Below the pieces are notes generated by a model. It saw nothing but the letters and a program-made list of their open reading frames with translations, ran no database searches and had not been told where the DNA came from. Shown here one piece after another: positions 15,193 through 22,362 of a stretch of 34,589 nucleotides of DNA (within the stretch, counting starts at the first letter, position 1; each line of letters starts with the position of its first letter). The stretch is from positions 1 to 34,589 of the IMG/VR virus record IMGVR_UViG_3300027734_000190. One strand, given 5' to 3'. The translations under genes and the position numbers were made by a program. Source of the stretch: a virus.

Positions 15193-15513
15193 TTAGCGGC
15201 GTTTCATCTCGCGCTCAGTAGTTTTCTTCGTTTCAATTTTTTTGCGCTTTTCTTTTGCTAAAGCGGCGCCACTTACTGGTCCGCCAAGCATTGTTGGATT
15301 ATCTGTTGCTTCTTTTACAGTTGGGTTTAACTTAACTGCATTACGAGCACCTTGAACACCAGTTTTAACATCATCTTCAAAGCGCTCTGCACCTGTCATC
15401 TTACGAGTGCGATCCATCTCACCAATAGATTGTTCTACGGCACGCTTCTTTAGACCTGAGTCGTCTCCGCCTTTGCGATAGATATTAGAGAACTGACCGC
15501 TAGTTGGTTCCAT
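15193..15513 (-). CDS. Basic phage protein with MEP-x2-GQF-x-N start
   Basis: 106 residues, highly charged and Lys/Arg-rich at the end (EREMKRR). The N-terminus MEPTSGQFSN closely matches that of the 47-residue protein at 17294-17437 (MEPAKGQFDN), so the two share a short N-terminal motif, perhaps a partner-binding or cleavage signal. Overlaps the upstream gene by one base. Confidence 0.55.
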   Translation of the reverse strand: MEPTSGQFSNIYRKGGDDSGLKKRAVEQSIGEMDRTRKMTGAERFEDDVKTGVQGARNAVKLNPTVKEATDNPTMLGGPVSGAALAKEKRKKIETKKTTEREMKRR

Positions 15514-15806
15514 TACTTTTCATTCTCCTTTTTACCTGCACGGCGCTTATTTTCTTTTGCAGTGTTCTTACTACGAGATATAGCTCTTAGGTTTCCCTTA
15601 GAGTCATTATTGTGGTTATTATCTTTATGATCCACAGTAATATCTTTAGACTTAAGTTTACCGTTTTTTGACTCGTAGTCAGCGCGAGCTTTGTTCTTAG
15701 AAGTAGTAACCCACTTATCGCCTACCTTTTTCTTGTAGACATAAATAGGGCGTCCGCCATTAGCGTCACTGCCCTTGTAGGGTCCAAACTTCTTAGTCTC
15801 AGCCAT
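15513..15806 (-). CDS. HNH-like endonuclease (small)
   Basis: 97 residues. VDHKDNNHNNDSKGNLR...SRSKN shows the D-H, N and N-L pattern of HNH nucleases, without the zinc Cys pairs. HNH proteins nick or cut DNA, and some work with terminase in packaging; terL is far away here but in the same leftward block. Overlaps the upstream gene by 8 nt. Confidence 0.65.
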   Translation of the reverse strand: MAETKKFGPYKGSDANGGRPIYVYKKKVGDKWVTTSKNKARADYESKNGKLKSKDITVDHKDNNHNNDSKGNLRAISRSKNTAKENKRRAGKKENEK

Positions 15807-16026
15807 TCTTCTTATGCCAATCTTTTGTAGCCTTTACGCCTTGCTTAATTGTCTTAGCGCCAGCCTTCTTAGTAAGGTTAATCTTGTCGTACTTACCTTT
15901 TTTACCAGCGTGGTCAACAATTACTTCACCGCTAGGCTTTTGCTTGATAGTGTGCTTCTCACCTGCGACTTTGATTGTTTTTTTATGAGATGCTTTTGGC
16001 TTACCGCAGCCGCAGGTGGCGCACAT
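15799..16026 (-). CDS. Small Cys/Lys-rich protein
   Basis: 75 residues; N-terminal MCATCGCGKP is a metal-knuckle motif shared with the next upstream gene (MCKSCGCGC). The remainder is Lys-rich and basic (pI clearly high), with a beta segment KVAGEKHTIKQKPSGEVIV. Start overlaps the upstream stop (TAATG). Function unknown, nucleic-acid binding plausible. Confidence 0.55.
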   Translation of the reverse strand: MCATCGCGKPKASHKKTIKVAGEKHTIKQKPSGEVIVDHAGKKGKYDKINLTKKAGAKTIKQGVKATKDWHKKNG

Positions 16027-16187
16027 TACTTCTTCTTCTTTCGTAGAGCAGCGAAGTCAGATCCTTCTAGCTTGCCATCTTTGTCAACATCAAGCTTCTT
16101 CTGCTTTGGTGACATCTTCTTAGCAGTCTTCTTGCAGGCGCCCTTACAGCCCGGCTTTGAACAACCACATCCACATGATTTGCACAT
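16026..16187 (-). CDS. 53-residue Cys-rich plus EF-hand-loop protein
   Basis: MCKSCGCGCSKPGCKGACKK packs six Cys in 18 residues like a metallothionein. LDVDKDGKLEGSDF then fits a 12-residue EF-hand loop (D-x-D-x-DG, closing Asp). Poly-Lys end. Both ends overlap neighbours as TAATG, which supports translation. A Zn- and Ca-binding miniprotein is predicted; role unknown. Confidence 0.55.
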   Translation of the reverse strand: MCKSCGCGCSKPGCKGACKKTAKKMSPKQKKLDVDKDGKLEGSDFAALRKKKK

Positions 16188-16336
16188 TATTTTTTACCAG
16201 CTTTCTTTTTAGTAGGTTTTGCAACTTTTGACTTACCAGAGCCTGCAGGAACACAGTTAGGAACTTTCTTGCCCCTTAGCATCTTCATGCCAACTTGAAC
16301 ATAGCCTTCCCAACATGGGTTTGAATCTTTTGCCAT
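16187..16336 (-). CDS. 49-residue basic phage protein
   Basis: MAKDSNPCWEGYVQVGMKM followed by KKVPNCVPAG: the PCW-x-GY...VGMK...VPNCVP pattern is very common in phage small proteins, with two Cys that may pair. Lys-rich tail. Both junctions are TAATG. Function unknown. Confidence 0.6.
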   Translation of the reverse strand: MAKDSNPCWEGYVQVGMKMLRGKKVPNCVPAGSGKSKVAKPTKKKAGKK

Positions 16337-16593
16337 TAGCAGTCCCACTTTCTAAGCGCAAGCGCTTTACGTGTTGGTTTGCCATTTTCCATCATAGGAC
16401 CTGGCATACCACCCATTCTCGCACAGAAAGACTTACGACGTGATGCACCTTTAGGTGAACGACGTGCTTCCTTTGCAGATACAGGAGGTTTTAAATCAGA
16501 GCCTGGGTTAGCAGCCTCATAAGACTTACGTCCTTTTTCATTAAGACCGCCCTCAGAGTTTTTACCCTCTTTGCGTGTCCATGCTTGAGTCAC
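16336..16593 (-). CDS. DUF6321-like small basic protein
   Basis: 85 residues, GTG start overlapping the previous stop (TAGTG). The pattern GGLNEKGRKSYEA..., SRRKSFCARMGGM and the end ALALRKWDC match a phage family I recall as DUF6321 (GLN-x-KGR...KKSFCARM...SLRKW-x-C). Strongly basic. Abundant in phages, but no function known to me. Confidence 0.65.
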   Translation of the reverse strand: MTQAWTRKEGKNSEGGLNEKGRKSYEAANPGSDLKPPVSAKEARRSPKGASRRKSFCARMGGMPGPMMENGKPTRKALALRKWDC

Positions 16594-16739
16594 TACTTAT
16601 TGCCTTTAACAGTTACGTGCCCACCGCTCGACTTTTTTTGTTTTCTAACCGCTTGCTTGCCGTAAATAGCTTGGCCAGGCTTTGCAGCCTTTGGATTCAT
16701 TAATCCAGTCTTTGGATCTACCTTAGGTGTTTTAATCAT
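16593..16739 (-). CDS. 48-residue basic protein
   Basis: MIKTPKVDPKTGLMNPKAAK then GQAIYGKQAVRKQKK; Lys-rich, no motif. Start overlaps the upstream stop (ATGA), stop overlaps the next GTG. Probably a minor nucleoid- or capsid-associated peptide, but this cannot be shown. Confidence 0.5.
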   Translation of the reverse strand: MIKTPKVDPKTGLMNPKAAKPGQAIYGKQAVRKQKKSSGGHVTVKGNK

Positions 16740-16921
16740 TTTGTTTTCTTATCCCTCATCTGTTGTTCGTAGGACTGACCCTTGAAGTCAGGCTTAAAAG
16801 TATGTGCGGCCTTATCGCCACCTTTTGCTTCCCAAGTCTCTTTAGCCCACGTAGCATCAGCATCAATCTGCGCTCTGCGTGATTTAGCGCTATCTGAGAA
16901 TTGCGTTCCGTTTGGAATCAT
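16736..16921 (-). CDS. 61-residue polar protein
   Basis: Starts at MIPNGTQFSDS (ATGA overlap with upstream stop); a longer upstream start at 16963 lies inside the preceding gene and is unlikely. Charged helical stretch AQIDADATWAKETWEAK. No family recognised. Confidence 0.5.
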   Translation of the reverse strand: MIPNGTQFSDSAKSRRAQIDADATWAKETWEAKGGDKAAHTFKPDFKGQSYEQQMRDKKTK

Positions 16922-17091
16922 TTGCTGTACCTTCCGGGGTATTGGTCGGGCGCTGATGCACAATCCATAGGATCTGCATGAAACGTTTGTGAACCTAGTC
17001 TACTGTTAGCAATCGTATTTGTTTTCCCTAATATGGGTTTTCCACAACTGTCACAACGATGAATATCAAACTGCTTTTGAGAGGGTTTCAT
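16918..17091 (-). CDS. 57-residue zinc-finger-like protein
   Basis: MKPSQKQFDIHRCDSCGKPI, then SQTFHADPMDC. The set C-x2-C...H-x5-C forms a likely single zinc site, as in HNH or DUF-type knuckles. Start TAATG overlaps the upstream stop; stop ATGA overlaps the next start. Function unknown. Confidence 0.5.
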   Translation of the reverse strand: MKPSQKQFDIHRCDSCGKPILGKTNTIANSRLGSQTFHADPMDCASAPDQYPGRYSK

Positions 17092-17297
17092 TACATACCT
17101 TTATTGACTGCATCCGATGCTGTATCACCGACTTGATATCTTCCGTAACTAGCATGTGGACCCTCATAAATGCCTTTAGCTACTTTACGTTTTCCTAGAA
17201 AAGCTTTCGAACGACCCGACCCTGTACTTACACCCTTAGCATCTCTACCAAATGCACGTTGCTCACGAGTCTTACCCGTTGCTGGATCGTAAATCAT
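17091..17297 (-). CDS. 68-residue basic protein
   Basis: Gly/Lys/Arg-rich, begins MIYDPATGKTREQRAFGRDAK. Couples to its neighbours by overlaps at both ends. No motif recognised. Confidence 0.5.
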   Translation of the reverse strand: MIYDPATGKTREQRAFGRDAKGVSTGSGRSKAFLGKRKVAKGIYEGPHASYGRYQVGDTASDAVNKGM

Positions 17298-17437
17298 TTG
17301 TTGTCCTTGTCGTAAGGTTTAACAACGCCTGCTTGTTGTGGTCCCCACTGACGTTCACCTTTTGCTTGTGCTTTCTTTTCAGCACGCTTAGCATCAAGGG
17401 ATACGACGTTATCGAACTGGCCCTTTGCAGGTTCCAT
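17294..17437 (-). CDS. 47-residue protein sharing the MEP-x2-GQF start
   Basis: MEPAKGQFDNVVSLDAKRAE..., ending KPYDKDNK. The first ten residues parallel the 106-residue protein at 15193-15513. ATG immediately follows the upstream stop; its own stop overlaps the next ATG (ATGA). Confidence 0.5.
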   Translation of the reverse strand: MEPAKGQFDNVVSLDAKRAEKKAQAKGERQWGPQQAGVVKPYDKDNK

Positions 17438-17833
17438 TTACTTACCCTTTTCAGTTTCTTCCTTGATAGCACGCTTAGCGTTATCACCCTTGTTAGGGTT
17501 GCTACCTGCCCACTTAATAAATTCCGCACGACGCTTTGCAGCGCCTTCACGATCCTTAGCAATACCTGCTCCACCAGCGGGACGAGCAGACTTCCACTTG
17601 TTAACTACAGCAGTACGCGTTTTAGTTGGTTTACCTTTACGTGTACCACGTGTCATAGTTGTTGGGTTGTCTTCAAACTCTTCTAAGCGATCTTCGGCAT
17701 TAGCCAAACGATCTGGAGACCTCTTAGCCCAATCGCGGAATTGGCGAGTCGATGCACCATGTTCAGGGCGCTCTGCTTTCCAATTCTCTACGGAATTGTC
17801 TTCTGGTTCTGGTGCTGGGTTCTTGATAGCCAT
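17438..17833 (-). CDS. Basic, Arg/Lys-rich phage protein
   Basis: 131 residues, alternating acidic and basic helices with two similar segments (VENWKAERPEHGAS... and VNKWKSARPAGGAG...), suggesting an internal duplication of a W-K-x2-RP element. Might bind DNA or scaffold assembly; no named family. Confidence 0.55.
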   Translation of the reverse strand: MAIKNPAPEPEDNSVENWKAERPEHGASTRQFRDWAKRSPDRLANAEDRLEEFEDNPTTMTRGTRKGKPTKTRTAVVNKWKSARPAGGAGIAKDREGAAKRRAEFIKWAGSNPNKGDNAKRAIKEETEKGK

Positions 17834-17842
17834 AATGGAATT

Positions 17843-18064
17843 CTACTTTGCTAGTGGGTCTTCGTAAGCCTTAATAGCTTCTACAAGGTGTGAGCGAAGG
17901 ATAATAAACTGGTTTGGATGCCTATCTATGAAATGCTGTATTACGTACTTCATACTGGCTACAGAGTTAAGACAGCCGTTATTGCGGTCATTGTAGATTA
18001 ACTTGTATAAAGAGCCGACTTCATCGTCTCTATCGTCCTGCTCCATAAGCCATTGCATAAACAT
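17843..18064 (-). CDS. YozE/SAM-like domain protein
   Basis: 73 residues. FMQWLMEQDDRDDEVGSLYK fits the YozE_SAM_like family (Pfam PF06855, F-x-x-WL...DR-D-x-VG-x-L). These small helical proteins are found in Gram-positive bacteria and phages, with unknown role. ATG at 18064. Confidence 0.7.
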   Translation of the reverse strand: MFMQWLMEQDDRDDEVGSLYKLIYNDRNNGCLNSVASMKYVIQHFIDRHPNQFIILRSHLVEAIKAYEDPLAK

Positions 18065-18100
18065 GGCTAAAGGGTAAATCTATTCGGGGCCGAATTGGTT

Positions 18101-18478
18101 CTAATCGTTTAAATCTATTTTGGGAGTCTTAGCTGACATAGGCTTCTTCTTGAAATCAGAACGTACTCCAATGACTTGATCATTAACTGTTGCTTCTGGC
18201 AGGTCGCTGGCGACTCTATTGAATTGGCGAGACTGTGTCTTGACTTGATGAGGCTCAGCGCCACCGGGCGGTACCTGCATCAGGGAACCTAGTTCTTCCC
18301 TAGAGAAATCCTTAGTAGGGCGATTAGCAATCTTCTCAGAGGCCAAATTGCCTTCAGCAATCTCCATCTTAGTTAACTTAGAAAGCTTCTCAGTATTACC
18401 GCCACCTTTATTCATGGAGGTTACCTTCTTTGCCTTCAAAGGAGGAAGTTTCTTGTAGCGTTCGGGTTTTGCGGCCAT
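18101..18478 (-). CDS. Basic phage protein at the head of the leftward block
   Basis: 125 residues from MAAKPERYKKLPPLK; an in-frame GTG/ATG further up (18523) would overlap the divergent gene and is unlikely. Lys-rich N-terminus, then polar helices. Only 22 nt separate it from the divergent HNH gene, so no separate promoter for both fits in the gap. Confidence 0.55.
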   Translation of the reverse strand: MAAKPERYKKLPPLKAKKVTSMNKGGGNTEKLSKLTKMEIAEGNLASEKIANRPTKDFSREELGSLMQVPPGGAEPHQVKTQSRQFNRVASDLPEATVNDQVIGVRSDFKKKPMSAKTPKIDLND

Positions 18479-18500
18479 ATGGCAATGGTAGTGTTCTGGG

Positions 18501-19589
18501 ATGGAAAAGTCACCCGCAACCATAAATGAACGATGCGGAACCTACGCTGGTTACAAAATCCATCGTAAAAGAAATGAAGAACTGTGCCTGCCCTGTAGAG
18601 AGGCTATGAGGGAATACCGTAGGGAGTACCACAAGCGCAACCCAGACAAGAACAGCAAGTATAGAAAAGCCTATGTATCTCAACCAGATAAAAAAGCGGC
18701 AATCAATGAGTATGGTCGTAACTACCATAAGATTAAGAGCAACTCTCCAGAAGCAATTCAGGCTCGTCAAGATAAGAAAGCGTTAAGAGAAGAAAAAGCT
18801 AAGGCTACTGCACGGAAAAAGCAATCTCAAAAATTATTTAAAGAGGAGTCCCGTAAAGCAGCGCTAGAAGAACGTCGATTGGCTAGAGAAACAAAAAAGA
18901 ATGATCCAGCCGTACTTGCACAAAAAAGAGCCAATCAAGAGAAGGCTTGGGAGCAAGGCCGACAAAGGATTATGGCTCTTAATGCAATTGCACATGAAAA
19001 GGCTGAAATTAGAAAAGCCGAAGAAAAGATCATCAAGGATGCAGAAAAGGCAAGGAAGCAAGAAGAGCGAGAGAGAAAATTGCTACTTGTCAAGGTTGCA
19101 AAGATAATTCGTAAGAAACTCCGTGTACAAAAAGAACGGGTACTTAAAGATCAGCACGGAGTAAACACAGGGGATTACTCAAGATGTAGAAAACTTAACG
19201 GAAAAGCCTGCGACCTTTGTAGAACATTTGCAGCCAAGTACGCTAGAGATAAATTTCATTCTGATCCAAAGTACAAAGAAGCCGAAAAACGTTGGAGGAA
19301 AGCCAACCCAGATAAAGTCTATAACGACAAACATCGTGCTCAAAAATATGGCGTTCCTTATGAGTATTACTCACGTGAACAGATCTTCAAACGTGACGGC
19401 TACGATTGTTATCTATGCAATACCCCAACCAATCCAACTGCCGCACATATTCAAGGTCAACCCGGCTGGGAGCTTTATCCGCATCTTGAGCACGTAATCC
19501 CAATATCAAAAGGCGGACCCGACACCAAAGGCAACATTAGAATTGCTCATGCTAAATGCAATATCGATAAGGGCGTTAAGTTGTTGTAA
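18501..19589 (+). CDS. HNH endonuclease with duplicated zinc modules
   Basis: 362 residues. C-terminal HNH domain (about 285-362): CYLC zinc pair, LEHVIPISKGG, NIRIAHAKCN and a second C-x4-DKG. Two similar N-terminal modules (about 11-50 and 213-265) each have C/H...C-x2-C (LCLPC, ACDLC) followed by R-x5-H/F and NPDK. Between them is a Lys/Glu-rich helix of about 130 residues (likely coiled coil). The architecture suits a free-standing homing endonuclease or a group-I-like mobile nuclease. It sits exactly at the strand switch between the late and early blocks. Ribosome-binding site weak. Confidence 0.75.
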   Translation: MEKSPATINERCGTYAGYKIHRKRNEELCLPCREAMREYRREYHKRNPDKNSKYRKAYVSQPDKKAAINEYGRNYHKIKSNSPEAIQARQDKKALREEKAKATARKKQSQKLFKEESRKAALEERRLARETKKNDPAVLAQKRANQEKAWEQGRQRIMALNAIAHEKAEIRKAEEKIIKDAEKARKQEERERKLLLVKVAKIIRKKLRVQKERVLKDQHGVNTGDYSRCRKLNGKACDLCRTFAAKYARDKFHSDPKYKEAEKRWRKANPDKVYNDKHRAQKYGVPYEYYSREQIFKRDGYDCYLCNTPTNPTAAHIQGQPGWELYPHLEHVIPISKGGPDTKGNIRIAHAKCNIDKGVKLL

Positions 19590-19799
19590 TGAAAAAAAGC
19601 CACTGGGTCCTTTTTGAAGGTGTTACCCGTTTTTCTGCCCTGGCCCCCTTTTCTGTGGCGCAAATCACCTAACCCTAGGGGGGGTCTTTCAAAGTAGATG
19701 TGACGAACACCACAGCAAAGGTCATTGGTGCGTGGGGTGCTAGGGCATAGTCTTGCGTTAGCAAGGTGGGAACCGCCCACATGCGGAACGGGGCTAACA
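19590..19799 (+). promoter_or_regulatory. Leader 0: CRP-type site, two hairpins, GGGGCTA start region
   Basis: The palindrome TGTGACGAACACCACA (19699-19714) is followed by GCAAAG as in the other leaders, 86 nt before the ATG. Two perfect copy-specific hairpins follow: CTTGC-GTTA-GCAAG (19752-19765) and GTGGG-AACCG-CCCAC (19766-19780); GGGGCTA then precedes the ATG. The TTTGTGTTG box and the CCCNCCCNCCC element are absent or degenerate here (GTGTTACCCG at about 19620). CCCTAGGG lies at about 19674. No coding sequence seen in this stretch. Confidence 0.6.
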
Positions 19800-19985
19800 A
19801 TGAAACTATCAAAGCGTGGCGAAATAGTATTCGCTTCACTATTGTTCTCAGCGTTTGTAATGGGTGCTTCAGCACTTGTTGCTGGTGGGGTGTGGCTTGC
19901 CACTCATCACCAAGTCATTGACCAATCATCATGTAAGCAAACTATCGAAGGCGTAATGTGCGACTTCACTTGGGAAAGGAAATAA
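19800..19985 (+). CDS. 61-residue single-pass membrane protein
   Basis: MKLSKRGEIVF starts a hydrophobic helix (about residues 9-34, Ala/Gly/Val), then WLATHHQ and a short outer or periplasm-facing tail with two Cys (CKQTIEGVMC) that could form a disulfide. First gene under the leader at 19590. Function unknown; superinfection exclusion would be one possibility. Confidence 0.6.
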   Translation: MKLSKRGEIVFASLLFSAFVMGASALVAGGVWLATHHQVIDQSSCKQTIEGVMCDFTWERK

Positions 19986-19987
19986 CA

Positions 19988-20452
19988 ATGGGGCTAGACA
20001 TGTATCTTCACGCAAAGAAGTATGAAAGCAATTACAATTTCCAAATCGAACAAAACGGTGAGAACGAAGTCTTTAATACTGTGCTCACCGCTATCGGTGG
20101 TTATGTCACACCTAACTCACCTTCAATCGAAGTCTCAACGACTATCGGATACTGGCGCAAGGTCAACGCTATTCATAACTGGTTCGTCAAGAACCTAGCC
20201 AATGGTGTGGATGAGTGCCAGCCAATCTATGTGCCTCGTGAGAAGTTGGTTGAGTTGCGACTTCTATGTAAGCAAGTCCTCAAGGACAAGTCACTTGCTG
20301 GCAAGTTGCTTCCTACTGGTTCAGGGTTCTTCTTTGGTAGTACTGAGTTCGACGAGTGGTACTTCAGAGGACTAGAGGACACCGTTGCGCAGATTGAGAA
20401 GGCGCTTCATCTCGACGAGGAATGGAGTTTCGAATACCAAGCCTCTTGGTAA
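19988..20452 (+). CDS. Conserved phage protein of the MGLDMYL family
   Basis: 154 residues. MGLDMYLHAKK, WRKVNAIHNWFV, the LPTGSGFFFGSTEFDEWYF motif and an alpha/beta pattern match a widespread but unnamed family in phages and bacteria. AAAGGAAATAACA gives the ribosome site. The codons for GLD-M (GGGGCTAGACATG) are the same bases as the ribosome-binding region of the leaders at 22354 and 23249. Function unknown. Confidence 0.65.
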   Translation: MGLDMYLHAKKYESNYNFQIEQNGENEVFNTVLTAIGGYVTPNSPSIEVSTTIGYWRKVNAIHNWFVKNLANGVDECQPIYVPREKLVELRLLCKQVLKDKSLAGKLLPTGSGFFFGSTEFDEWYFRGLEDTVAQIEKALHLDEEWSFEYQASW

Positions 20453-20463
20453 TCGAATAAGTC

Positions 20464-20505
20464 AAGCGCCTCGCCCTCCCGTTCGGGGGCGGGGTGCTTT
20501 GCTTT
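20464..20505 (+). terminator. Intrinsic terminator (13-bp stem)
   Basis: AAGCGCCTCGCCC pairs with GGGCGGGGTGCTT (including G-T pairs), extended by CC/GG around CGTTC, and followed by TTGCTTT. Ends the transcript of the MGLDM gene before leader 1. Confidence 0.8.
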
Positions 20506-20523
20506 GTAGCTGAGATCGCGCCA

Positions 20524-20707
20524 AATGTTTGTGTTGGTACCCGCCCTCCCAGTACCTAATCCCTAAAGGGAAGGGTGGAGAGAAGCTCGAACAGATGTTC
20601 GAACGCCGGGTGTGATGGACATCACAGCAAAGGTGCTTGGTGAGAGTGGCGAGAGATGAGAAGGTTCTCTTATCAGCGAAACCAAGTAACTGATAAAGGG
20701 GCTAGAA
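20524..20707 (+). promoter_or_regulatory. Composite leader 1
   Basis: TTTGTGTTG box at 20528-20536. Hairpin 1 GGTAC (20536-20540) with GTACC (20552-20556) encloses CCCGCCCTCCC. Hairpin 2 TCCCT-AA-AGGGA (20060+600: 20560-20571) follows, then a GGAGAGAAG run. CRP-type site TGTGATGGACATCACA at 20611-20626, then GCAAAG. Hairpins GAGAA-GG-TTCTC (20658-20669) and TTATCAG/CTGATAA (20670-20696) precede AAAGGGGCTAG and the ATG. CCAAATG before the box is shared with the leader at 26372. Confidence 0.75.
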
Positions 20708-21166
20708 ATGAAACTAACCAACAAGCAAGCACTTAGTGCTTACAATGAAATAGCGGAAGCGTTCGCCTCAAACGAACCCCTTCCAGTAAATGCGGTAAAT
20801 CTTATCGTCTACGCAATACAAGACTTACAGGTTCGTGACTATTTTCTTGGACACGCACCAATGTCTTTCGGTGTTGAAGGCGCGATTAAATTCGTTACCG
20901 AAATCCTTCCGTTAGTTGAGGAAGGTCACCGTTCACCGTTCTACACTTTACTATCAGCGTTCTACTATGAGGCAAACGATAAAGAGTTGGCGTATGTCTC
21001 ACTCGTTCAAGCACAATTGCTTGACCCTAATTACTCACTCGCTAAGTTACTCGACCGAGTTTACAAGGCAGGTTGGGCAACTGACGCAATGGCAACAATG
21101 CGCACCGAATTGCACCCGAAGGTAGTTGCAACCTTCGAAGTGGAAGAAGAGTTGGCTATCGCATAG
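20708..21166 (+). CDS. DUF4192-like protein
   Basis: 152 residues. The segment SPFYTLLSAFYYEANDKELA and ALLDPNYSLAKLL-like end (LLDPNYSLAKLLDRVYKAGW) match the C-terminal repeat of actinobacterial DUF4192 (Pfam PF13830; A-x-D-P-x-YSLA-x-LLD). Found in actinobacteria and their phages, function unknown. Shorter than the usual host protein, so this is the C-terminal half of the family. It stands alone between a leader and a terminator. Confidence 0.7.
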   Translation: MKLTNKQALSAYNEIAEAFASNEPLPVNAVNLIVYAIQDLQVRDYFLGHAPMSFGVEGAIKFVTEILPLVEEGHRSPFYTLLSAFYYEANDKELAYVSLVQAQLLDPNYSLAKLLDRVYKAGWATDAMATMRTELHPKVVATFEVEEELAIA

Positions 21167-21183
21167 CCAGCCCCAATGGAAAG

Positions 21184-21210
21184 CCCTCGGCAGAAATGCC
21201 GGGGGTTTTT
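21184..21210 (+). terminator. Intrinsic terminator
   Basis: CCCTCGGCA-GAAA-TGCCGGGGG followed by TTTTT: 9 bp with a GAAA tetraloop. Closes the DUF4192-like transcript. Confidence 0.9.
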
Positions 21211-21284
21211 CCATGCCCGGATCCTGGAGCTCGTTTTTTTAGGGGATGCCAAAATACTATTTTGCCCAAAGCCTCAATGCCTTA

Positions 21285-21449
21285 ATTGTTTGTGTTGGAC
21301 ACCCACCCTCCCAGTGTCCTATCCCTAAAGGGATCGGGAGGAGAGAGATGATGTGATGTAGATAACAACAAAGGGCATTAGTGCGATTGGCGAGAGATGA
21401 GAAGGTTCTCTTAGTTGAGGCGAACGACCTCAACGACAGGGGCTAAGAA
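21285..21449 (+). promoter_or_regulatory. Composite leader 2
   Basis: TTTGTGTTG at 21289-21297. Hairpin 1 GGACAC/GTGTCC (21297-21302 with 21314-21319) around CCCACCCTCCC. Hairpin 2 ATCCCT-AA-AGGGAT (21321-21334). GGAGGAGAGAG run. CRP-type site TGTGATGTAGATAACA (21353-21368) then ACAAAG. GAGAA-GG-TTCTC and GTTGAGG/CCTCAAC (21414-21434) precede AGGGGCTAAG and the ATG. The 70 nt before the box (AGGGGATGCCAAA...CCCAAAGCCT) also match the region before leader 5. Confidence 0.75.
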
Positions 21450-21716
21450 ATGAACGAAGAAAAAGCAATGAAAGTGTTTGACCTTATTAGCAAGACTGGT
21501 GATGAGGAATTGACTTCAGAGGAAGTTAGTTTTCTCAACAACAACCTTGCGCCTTTCACCTCAGTTCTAATTGAGGCAGGGGTTCATACAATGACCAAAG
21601 CGGGAATGGATAAAGAGGAAGCACTCTCTATCTTGGAATTGCTCGCAATGGTATCTCGTATGGCTGGTGCGTCAAACTTCGTTGATTTCGTCAATGTAAA
21701 ACAAATGGAGGGCTAG
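21450..21716 (+). CDS. Small acidic helical protein, unknown
   Basis: 88 residues, all-helical with alternating acidic residues (EEKAMKVFDLISKTGDEELTSEEV) and no Cys. First of two genes after leader 2, 4 nt before the next. No family recognised. Confidence 0.55.
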   Translation: MNEEKAMKVFDLISKTGDEELTSEEVSFLNNNLAPFTSVLIEAGVHTMTKAGMDKEEALSILELLAMVSRMAGASNFVDFVNVKQMEG

Positions 21717-21720
21717 ACAA

Positions 21721-22140
21721 ATGGCATCAAAAGCAATAACTGTAAAAGTTCCAACGGCAAAAGTAATAACTGCTCTACAAGCAAAGTTGGAAAAGATTGA
21801 GTTGGATTTTGCTTCTCAAGAATCCAATGATGCTCAATACCAAACGGCAATGGACGCGTGGCGCAAAGAAATTGGAAAGTGGGCTATTGACCGCTTCTCA
21901 AAGGCTTCTAACATCAGAACCAACTATCGTGAGTGGCAGAAAACTCTCAATGTTGATTTTGACATCACAGTTGATGAGAAAGAGTTTCCAAAAGAACCCG
22001 TGCGAGAACACGAAAAAATCCATCTTCACGAATACAAAGAGATGAAAGAGGACATTACAAATGCCCTTAGTATCTTGCGTATGACCGAAGAAGAAGTAGT
22101 AAATGCCTCAACTATGAAATCCATAGCAAGGTATCTATAA
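21721..22140 (+). CDS. Helical phage protein, unknown
   Basis: 139 residues: an N-terminal KAITVKVPTAKVITALQAKL, a central basic helix with WRKEIGKWAIDRFSK and a C-terminal acidic stretch ending in a bilobed EMKEDITNALSILRM helix. Resembles early phage proteins of unknown role. AGGGCTAGACAA precedes its ATG. Confidence 0.55.
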   Translation: MASKAITVKVPTAKVITALQAKLEKIELDFASQESNDAQYQTAMDAWRKEIGKWAIDRFSKASNIRTNYREWQKTLNVDFDITVDEKEFPKEPVREHEKIHLHEYKEMKEDITNALSILRMTEEEVVNASTMKSIARYL

Positions 22141-22152
22141 GAGAAGCGACCG

Positions 22153-22191
22153 GCTGCTCTGGGCTTCGGCTCAGAGCGGCGCGGGCCGCGC
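22153..22191 (+). terminator. Two adjacent GC hairpins, possible terminator
   Basis: GCTGCTCTGGGC and GCTCAGAGCGGC pair over 12 bp around a TTCG tetraloop (22153-22180); GCGCG-GGC-CGCGC (22179-22191) is an overlapping alternative. AAAAAG follows rather than T residues, so termination efficiency is uncertain. It lies directly in front of leader 3. Confidence 0.6.
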
Positions 22192-22197
22192 AAAAAG

Positions 22198-22362
22198 TTT
22201 GTGTTGGATCCCACCCTCCCTGATCCTTTCCCTTACAGGGAAGGTAAGAGAGAGATTCAGCTATGTGATGCACATCACAGCAAAGCCCCTTAGCGCTGGG
22301 GGATAGCGGGCTTATTGTTCAGTTATTAGAGAAGCACAGTATCTAATGGAATGGGGCTAGAC
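22198..22362 (+). promoter_or_regulatory. Composite leader 3
   Basis: TTTGTGTTG at 22198-22206. Hairpin 1 GGATC/GATCC (22206-22210 with 22222-22226) around CCCACCCTCCC. Hairpin 2 TTCCCT-TAC-AGGGAA (22228-22242). TAAGAGAGAG. Fully symmetric CRP-type site TGTGATGCACATCACA (22264-22279) then GCAAAG. CCCC/GGGG hairpin at 22287, and ATTAGA/TCTAAT (22325-22347) before TGGGGCTAGAC and the ATG at 22363. Confidence 0.75.
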
